Source: Apoda limacodes (lineage: Eukaryota; Arthropoda; Insecta; Lepidoptera; Limacodidae). From it: a stretch of 64,000 bases of DNA. The position numbers were made by a program, and so were the translations under genes. Below the pieces are notes generated by a model, which had not been told where the DNA came from, did not search any database, and was given only the letters and a program-made list of their open reading frames with translations. The stretch spans positions 3,787,001 to 3,851,000 of the forward strand of contig OX291553.1 in assembly GCA_946406115.1 (NCBI GenBank). The letters run 5' to 3'. Numbering within the stretch: position 1 is the first letter of the stretch; the number at the start of each line of letters is the position of its first letter. Below are positions 58,926-64,000 of this stretch, one piece after another.

Positions 58926-59873
58926 TAATTTTGTAATTCTACTTGTCTTACCAACAAACTAATGATTTTTAATTGTATAATAGTAAGTTATACTTTCTTT
59001 CGTTATAGTTTAACTACACCAATTTACAGCTCAGTGAGTAATTTGATGCTTTTATACATCGTACAGCAGTTTTAGACATTCTAAATTATGTAATTATCAG
59101 CTACTATCAAGCTTATTAATACCATTAGAATAGAATTAGTGAACACCGAATAAAATCCAATGGTAAAATTTGATTCTTTAATACAGCTCGCGGCATTATA
59201 AAGAAGGTGTCTTTTTCGTGTCCAGCAGCCGTTTATATGCTTTAGTATTCTAAAACAGCTAGTAGCATGATATGTTGCCAAAGTCTGAACAACAGTTATT
59301 TCAAATTATACACTAATGCATTATGTTGATTTTTTCTCCATTATGCAATCATTAGTCAGCTAACAATGTACGAAATCCTGCTAATACCGTAATTAGACTT
59401 GTTTTATACTCCATTCCAGCTAAATTAAAGTATTAGACTGTAATATAGCTTGGTTTTGGATATAATTCAGGCTAATGTGCTACTTGGGCCACAAAGTTCC
59501 ACTCGACGTAGTTTTTAAATTTCAATTAATATTTTATTGTGTTTAGTGAGAATAAATTAGTGCAATTTATTTTAATCGTCTGTCAACGGAAACTACAGTG
59601 CCTGTAAACAGTACGTTAAAAATTAATTCTCCCGTTCCGAACTTCGACCGTTTATCCGACTACACTCTATATTTTGTTATTTTTAAGTTTAATCGAAATC
59701 GTTGGAGCCCTCTGTTTTAAGCGCGTGAAATTGATATGGAAATTGATTAATGCAGAAGTTTCTAACGAGTTAATTCTACCGAAAAGATTAAAGAAGACTA
59801 AGGGAAGGACATAAAAATCCTTATTTCCCTCCTTCTTTAAAGTTACCTAACATGGAGAGTACCTCAATGCTAT
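58926..59873. other. Unidentified sequence; possible decayed repeat units
   Basis: Phrases such as CAGCTACTATCAAGC, ACAGCTCGCGGCATTATAA, ACAGCTAGTAGCATGATAT and CAGCTAACAATG recur between 59097 and 59440 and could be decayed relatives of the neighbouring units. Not certain. Confidence 0.3.
59869..59873 (+). repeat. Target-site duplication, left
   Basis: GCTAT, repeated exactly at 60643-60647. Confidence 0.75.
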
Positions 59874-60642
59874 CAGGCTGTCCACTTTCTGGAAAGTCAG
59901 GGAAGCACAGTCAGTTAAATTCAGGGGCCACCTGGAAAGTCAGGGAAAAAATTGATATTTTCAAATGTGATTGAAAAGAGAGCCGTGTTTTCTTCCCAAT
60001 GATTGTAATATGAAGGATAAATAACATGACTAATATCTCCAACTTAGTCCCACTTTACTCATAAATTGTAAAATATTGTGACCAATAAACACACTTCAGC
60101 CATTTGAGCAAATTTATTAGAAATCAGAGAAAAATTTCAACATTCTCCCATTTCATGGGCCTTTTCAGGAATAAAAACACGAGTCACAATTTTCACAATT
60201 CACATAAAAGAAAAACATATTTTAAATTACAAAAAATTAAATAAATAATAAACAAAAACCTTTTTTGAAAATTAGAGTTGGTACACTCATATGTTGGCTA
60301 ACAAGCCAACTACAAGAATATGACTACATATTAAAACGCTCGAAAATCAAAGTAAAAATGGTACAGTTAATTTTTTTGTTTCCAGTCATAATTGTTTATT
60401 TAAAATATTGAATTTTAACTAACTTAATAAGCAACATACAATTTTTATTTATTGTTTTCATAGCTGGTATTTAAGTTTGTTATTTTAATTAGTATAAGAC
60501 TACAGTGTTCTGCAATATAGTAATAAATAGGTTTGATAACGGATATAATTGACTTTTTATTTTGATGGCTGGTCAGGGAAATTTGCTGAAACAGACAGGG
60601 AAATGTCAGGGATTTTTTTAAGCATTATGAGTGGACACCCTA
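59874..60642. mobile_element. DNA transposon with CAGGGTGTCCACT-type ends, copy 2
   Basis: Ends CAGGCTGTCCACTTTCTGG and GAGTGGACACCCTA with perfect 5-bp flanking duplications GCTAT. Subterminal GTCAGGGAA motifs lie near the left end (about 59897, 59938) and GTCAGGGA near the right (about 60571, 60607). About 770 bp, no transposase. Same orientation as 10284-11493. The 61-codon frame at its right end is incidental. Confidence 0.85.
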
Positions 60643-60647
60643 GCTAT
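60643..60647 (+). repeat. Target-site duplication, right
   Basis: GCTAT, matching 59869-59873. Confidence 0.75.
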
Positions 60648-60937
60648 ATTTCGTATAAGTTAATTTATCAGTACAGTCGTCATAAGGTAGCAGACGGACA
60701 GAATTACATCCGTATTTATAATATTAGTAAGTAGTAGTTGTACCTAATTTGTTGCTGTAATTTATTTCTTATCATTTATTTACTTAATTGTTATACAAAT
60801 ACGATGTTTTTATTACTTAAAACTTGATTTTCTTGTGCAAATGACAAGTGTTACTATCGTCAAATATTTATAGTGTCATTAATCTTGACTCTGTATTATA
60901 ATGTTTTTAATATCTACAAAAGCAAAACAATACGTAG

Positions 60938-61062
60938 CCTATTGATGCTTGCAACACCTCATGGGCATTACACATCCGCGCGTTGCCGCGGCCCTTTGAA
61001 ATTCTAATCCCCCACGCACTTATTGAAGAACCCCATACCGTAGTTCCTCACAATCCCGAGTC
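60938..61062 (-). pseudogene. CR1 C-terminal/tail fragment, minus strand
   Basis: CGTAGCCTATTGATGCTTGC, AACACCTC, then GCGCGTTGCCG and CCTTTGAAATTCTAATCC, GAAGAACCCCATACCGTAGT: the reverse of the FFKK...FLKGRQRAS coding block followed by the tail. Diverged. Confidence 0.7.
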
Positions 61063-61394
61063 CCAATTGCATGATAATAATTTGTTTTTATTCAAAACGC
61101 TATGAAAAGTTCGAATTGCGTTCGAACAAAGAAAACGGGAAGGGCATAGATGCTGGATTGCTGATAAGAATGAAAACACTTTTCAGGGCAGATATGATAA
61201 CAGTTATTTCACTCGCGCAAAAATAGTACCTACAAGATTGTTTCTTCTTTTGGAATATCAAAGTGGCCAGCATTAGATCGACATCTTAACGCATAATTCA
61301 TTCATATCGTACTAACGCCATCCAGTGTCTAAAACATGGCACTAATTTTAGGTTCATTTCTAGGTACCTACCTCCTCTTGGTTTTTGATATTTT
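61063..61394. other. Unidentified sequence
   Basis: Nothing recognised. Confidence 0.4.
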
Positions 61395-61492
61395 TGTGTA
61401 AATTTTAATTGTTTTATTTTTGTTGCATCATTTCCATAAAGGCCTTTGTGGAAATATAATGCAACAAAAATAAAACAATTGAATTTCACACA
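61395..61492. repeat. 98-bp near-perfect palindrome
   Basis: Arms of about 49 bp meet at AAAGGCCTTT (61438-61447). TGTGTAAATTTTAATTGTTT, TATTTTTGTTGCATCATTTC on the left pairs with GAAATATAATGCAACAAAAA, TAAAACAATTGAATTTCACA on the right, with only a few mismatches. RNA from either strand would form one long hairpin. Probably a tiny inverted-repeat transposon. Confidence 0.9.
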
Positions 61493-62293
61493 GCGAACCA
61501 CACATTGGGTGTAACTATAATACCTTCGGGTACTTAAATTAAAATCTTAAAGAATTGTAACTATTTATTAAAAACACCAGAAATACAACGTAATTTGAGT
61601 ATATATTTAACTTATAGTCACTATCAGCACACAACTAACACCTAAAGTCACTTTTCCAAAACTTGACACATGAAACAAGCTCCCATCGAACGATTACTCA
61701 ATTGTCCATACAACCCACTCCGCCGAGAACGCTTTAACTCAAAATCTGAAGAACGAAGAGGCAGCTTCAACTCAAAGTATTATAAATTCTCAATTTATTA
61801 CGAAATATAGCGATAAACTTTTAAAATCAACCGTAGCCGCACACCATTGTTGTTTGTTACAGATTATTGTCAATTCTTTTCGGTGTTGCCACTTCAATGA
61901 AATAAAAGCTACCATTAATAAATATTTATTGATTTCGCTTGGTTATATCTTGTATAAATCTTGTCAGGTATTTTATTTTCTGTAATAAAGTGTTCCTATC
62001 ATTATTATTTGTCATTAGGCACCTACGACATATAATTGTCTTAATTTAATTATTGTACACCAAAAAACGATAATTGCTATATTAAAAAGCTATTTTCAAT
62101 AAATATTTTATTAAGATTAACTAGACTCGGGAAACCGTAGAGAGGTTTACTCCTTATTCCATATAATTGAATGAAAATGAAACAAACTTTCTGGCACGAC
62201 CGGCGATAGATATCGTAAAAACGTTAATACCCGACCAAATGAACAGGTTTTAGATTAAATTGCTAAGGTTGAACGAAATATATATACTTTCTT
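61493..62293. other. Unidentified AT-rich sequence
   Basis: Nothing recognised. Confidence 0.4.
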
Positions 62294-62328
62294 AAATATT
62301 TCCTCCTTCTTATAAGGAGGAAATATTT
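62294..62328. repeat. Perfect 15-bp inverted repeat, 5-base loop
   Basis: AAATATTTCCTCCTT, loop CTTAT, AAGGAGGAAATATTT. It lies about 65 bp upstream of a Helitron 3' hairpin and may belong to that element. Confidence 0.95.
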
Positions 62329-62384
62329 GATAGTTTCTTTTTTTTCTATAATTGAGGAGCTGCCGTAAGAACCTACGCCGATAA

Positions 62385-62422
62385 CGAAACTTTGCGCGGG
62401 CGAAGCCGCTGGCAGAAGCTAG
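62385..62422 (+). mobile_element. Helitron 3' terminus
   Basis: GAAACTTTGCGCGGGCGAAG continues to a GCGG/CCGC hairpin (62396-62409), then TGGCAGAAG and CTAG at 62419-62422 followed by T. This is the standard Helitron 3' end. The matching TCCTACTAATATT-type start was not found upstream, so the 5' end is lost or diverged. Confidence 0.7.
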
Positions 62423-63354
62423 TTATTAATATAAATATGTTGCATTCACAAACATGGATAAGCTTCTGTTCTTATACTATAATAGTTAGGATAAGTGGAT
62501 TCTACTAAACTATTTACAACGTTTTGAACTGGCAATCCTAAACAACTTCCAATTCTAACTGTTTACAGCGCCATCTGCGAAATTTATATAAAATTAAATT
62601 GTATACTAGTAAATAAATTACTATCTGATTTGGGGGACAGCTGGCAACACTTTCCTTTGATTATTTATTTTGTACTAAGATGACACAGCATGGTGGCCAG
62701 TGTTGATCGACCCCGCTGCCACAGACGTCGAGGACGATGGATTAAAAAGAAATAAAGGCAGGATCGCGGGAACTCATAAGTTTTTCGTTTTATTTTTTAA
62801 ATTTAAATCTGTAATTTGATTTACATTTAAGAATTGCCCAAATATAAATAACATAACATAATCTGCGTCATTTTTATTCTTTAACGTTTTTTTTATATGT
62901 CTGTTTTCTATTCCCTGTGTTATTTTAGTAAAGCTCTATACAAGACTCGGCCGTGACGCTTTTGCTGGTTGCCTTTTATTACTGTACCGTAGGTAAGGCC
63001 GTCTAACTCTACTTATCCAGCAAAGGTTTACTTTCGCGGCCTCGTCAGTAATGTGCTATTAGCTTTATTGGTATTAATTAACCGATTTCATTATTGCTTG
63101 GCGTGCGAACAACTTACATAGGTCCAACCGCTTTGAGCTCTGTTTCGCGCGCATACCGCTTATGAAATACACAAAAACTAAACCCTTACTCATTGATAGC
63201 TTTATTGCTGTTATTGACATAGTTAAAATCGGTTATATTGGACGAGCCCGAACTATCGAGCTGTATTGAACCTAATGTCTAAATCGGAAGTATAACGAGA
63301 GCCTTTGCATCCCGGTTCTGCTTCTTGTATAATATTTTATTTTAAGAATTTGGT
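62423..63354. other. Unidentified sequence
   Basis: GC-richer patches at 62690-62770 and 62945-63045 resemble repeat debris. No protein recognised. Confidence 0.35.
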
Positions 63355-63424
63355 TAAAACAGTGCCCACGGCTGCTTTTTACCATCGCACCGCTCTTCAT
63401 CGGCAGGAAGTTCATCCTCACACC
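63355..63424 (+). pseudogene. CR1 C-terminal fragment cut by hAT insertion
   Basis: GTGCCCACGGCTGCTTTTTA, CCATCGCACCGCTCTTCATC, GGCAGGAAGTTCATCCTCAC corresponds to the CR1 block MPTATFYHRTARHRQG. It stops where the hAT terminus begins. Confidence 0.75.
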
Positions 63425-64000
63425 TAGTGATCCGCAAAAAGTATCGATACTTGAGTAGTATCGATACTTGCGTTGCGATACCTAGTATTTTCGTACTCGA
63501 TACTTTTGTTCCGATACTTTACTAGGTATCGATACTTTCTGATGTACTCGATACTTTTTACATTTCACTATGATTGAGCCAGATTCTCTATACTAGGGTT
63601 ATCCCCGAAAGCGGTTATGTCAGTTATGTGCGATCAATTGAGTACTTTAATCGGATCTTGGTATTATTCAAAAGATGAGGATGATTTCATGAATGATATC
63701 TTATTAATTGTCTTAGAAAACTTTGCATATTATTTACTATTTGAACGTACCTATTATCATGACAATAACTTGTACGTGCATATTATTATGAATGAATTTG
63801 TATTAAATTTAGGCAAATTAGATACAAATTAAATTAATATTCCACCAAATACCTAATAATACCCGGAACATCAGTGCCGTCTGAAATACTTTTCTCAAAG
63901 GCTTGATAACGTCTGCAAGAAACCGCCTCACAGGTTCACGCGTCAATAAATTATTATTTATGTCTGATTGTAACGAAAAAGACTGGGGGTTTACAAAATA
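63425..64000 (+). mobile_element. hAT-type DNA transposon, left end and transposase remnant, running off the window
   Basis: Begins TAGTGATCCGCAAAAAGTAT, a hAT-like terminus. It is followed by subterminal copies of the palindrome AGTATCGATACT and of ACTCGATACTTTT up to about 63560. Near 63868-63907 one frame reads TSVPSEILFSKA and then stops. This is the signature of the hAT transposase C-terminal dimerisation region. Only about 440 bp separate terminus and C-terminal domain, so most of the transposase gene is deleted. The right end lies beyond 64000. Confidence 0.75.

Overview
The window looks like nuclear DNA of a moth or butterfly (Lepidoptera). This is inferred from AT-rich sequence, one intron-split animal gene, and a repeat mixture typical of that order: many 3' tails of one CR1-type LINE, RTE and Jockey LINE remnants, tRNA-derived SINEs, Helitron-like elements that begin near TCCTACTAATATT and end in a GC hairpin plus CTAG, and a roughly 400-bp repeat ending in CACTTGGCC. 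There is no operon-like organisation and no CRISPR array, rRNA, intact tRNA or viral gene that I can recognise. No 60+-codon open frame apart from the Gdap2 exons and retroelement remnants looks like a real gene.

The one confidently identified host gene is the 5' half of Gdap2 (macro domain plus CRAL-TRIO protein; CG18812 in Drosophila). Five plus-strand exons lie between 36996 and 44348. Every junction has GT/AG ends and compatible phase. They encode a proline-rich N terminus and the whole macro domain. The exons for the C-terminal CRAL-TRIO domain are not visible in the remaining 19.6 kb. Three other short pieces may be exons of unrecognised genes: 47593-47647 (strong ATG context plus donor), 52715-52769 (next to a consensus E2F site) and 12827-13027 on the minus strand.

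Region by region. 1-547 is a 44-bp minisatellite. 550-13 kb is mostly unidentified AT-rich sequence carrying two SINEs, a 157-bp Jockey tail, a MITE with terminal inverted repeats, a DNA transposon with 5-bp target duplications and a fold-back element. 13.1-14.9 kb is a long-inverted-repeat element containing a CR1 copy. 15-30 kb is sparse, with scattered repeat copies, an RTE tail, another long-inverted-repeat element and a Tc1/mariner transposase remnant. 31.0-34.3 kb holds a short Helitron and a Jockey LINE with a 10-bp target-site duplication. 35.5-44.4 kb is a LINE fragment followed by Gdap2, with an RTE remnant in its first intron. 45-50 kb has second copies of repeats seen earlier and a 1.9-kb long-inverted-repeat element. 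52.6-53.3 kb combines the E2F-associated exon, a 90-bp palindrome and a Crypton-like open frame. 56-64 kb is nested repeats: RTE, CR1 inserted into a roughly 133-bp repeat cluster, a second copy of the 5-bp-duplication transposon, two hairpins, a Helitron end and the edge of a hAT element.

Most structure in the window therefore records transposon arrivals and nested insertions. The items most worth following up are the two related transposons with 5-bp duplications, the E2F-linked exon, the 98-bp near-perfect hairpin, and the missing half of Gdap2. Positions of repeat boundaries were read by eye and may be off by several bases.
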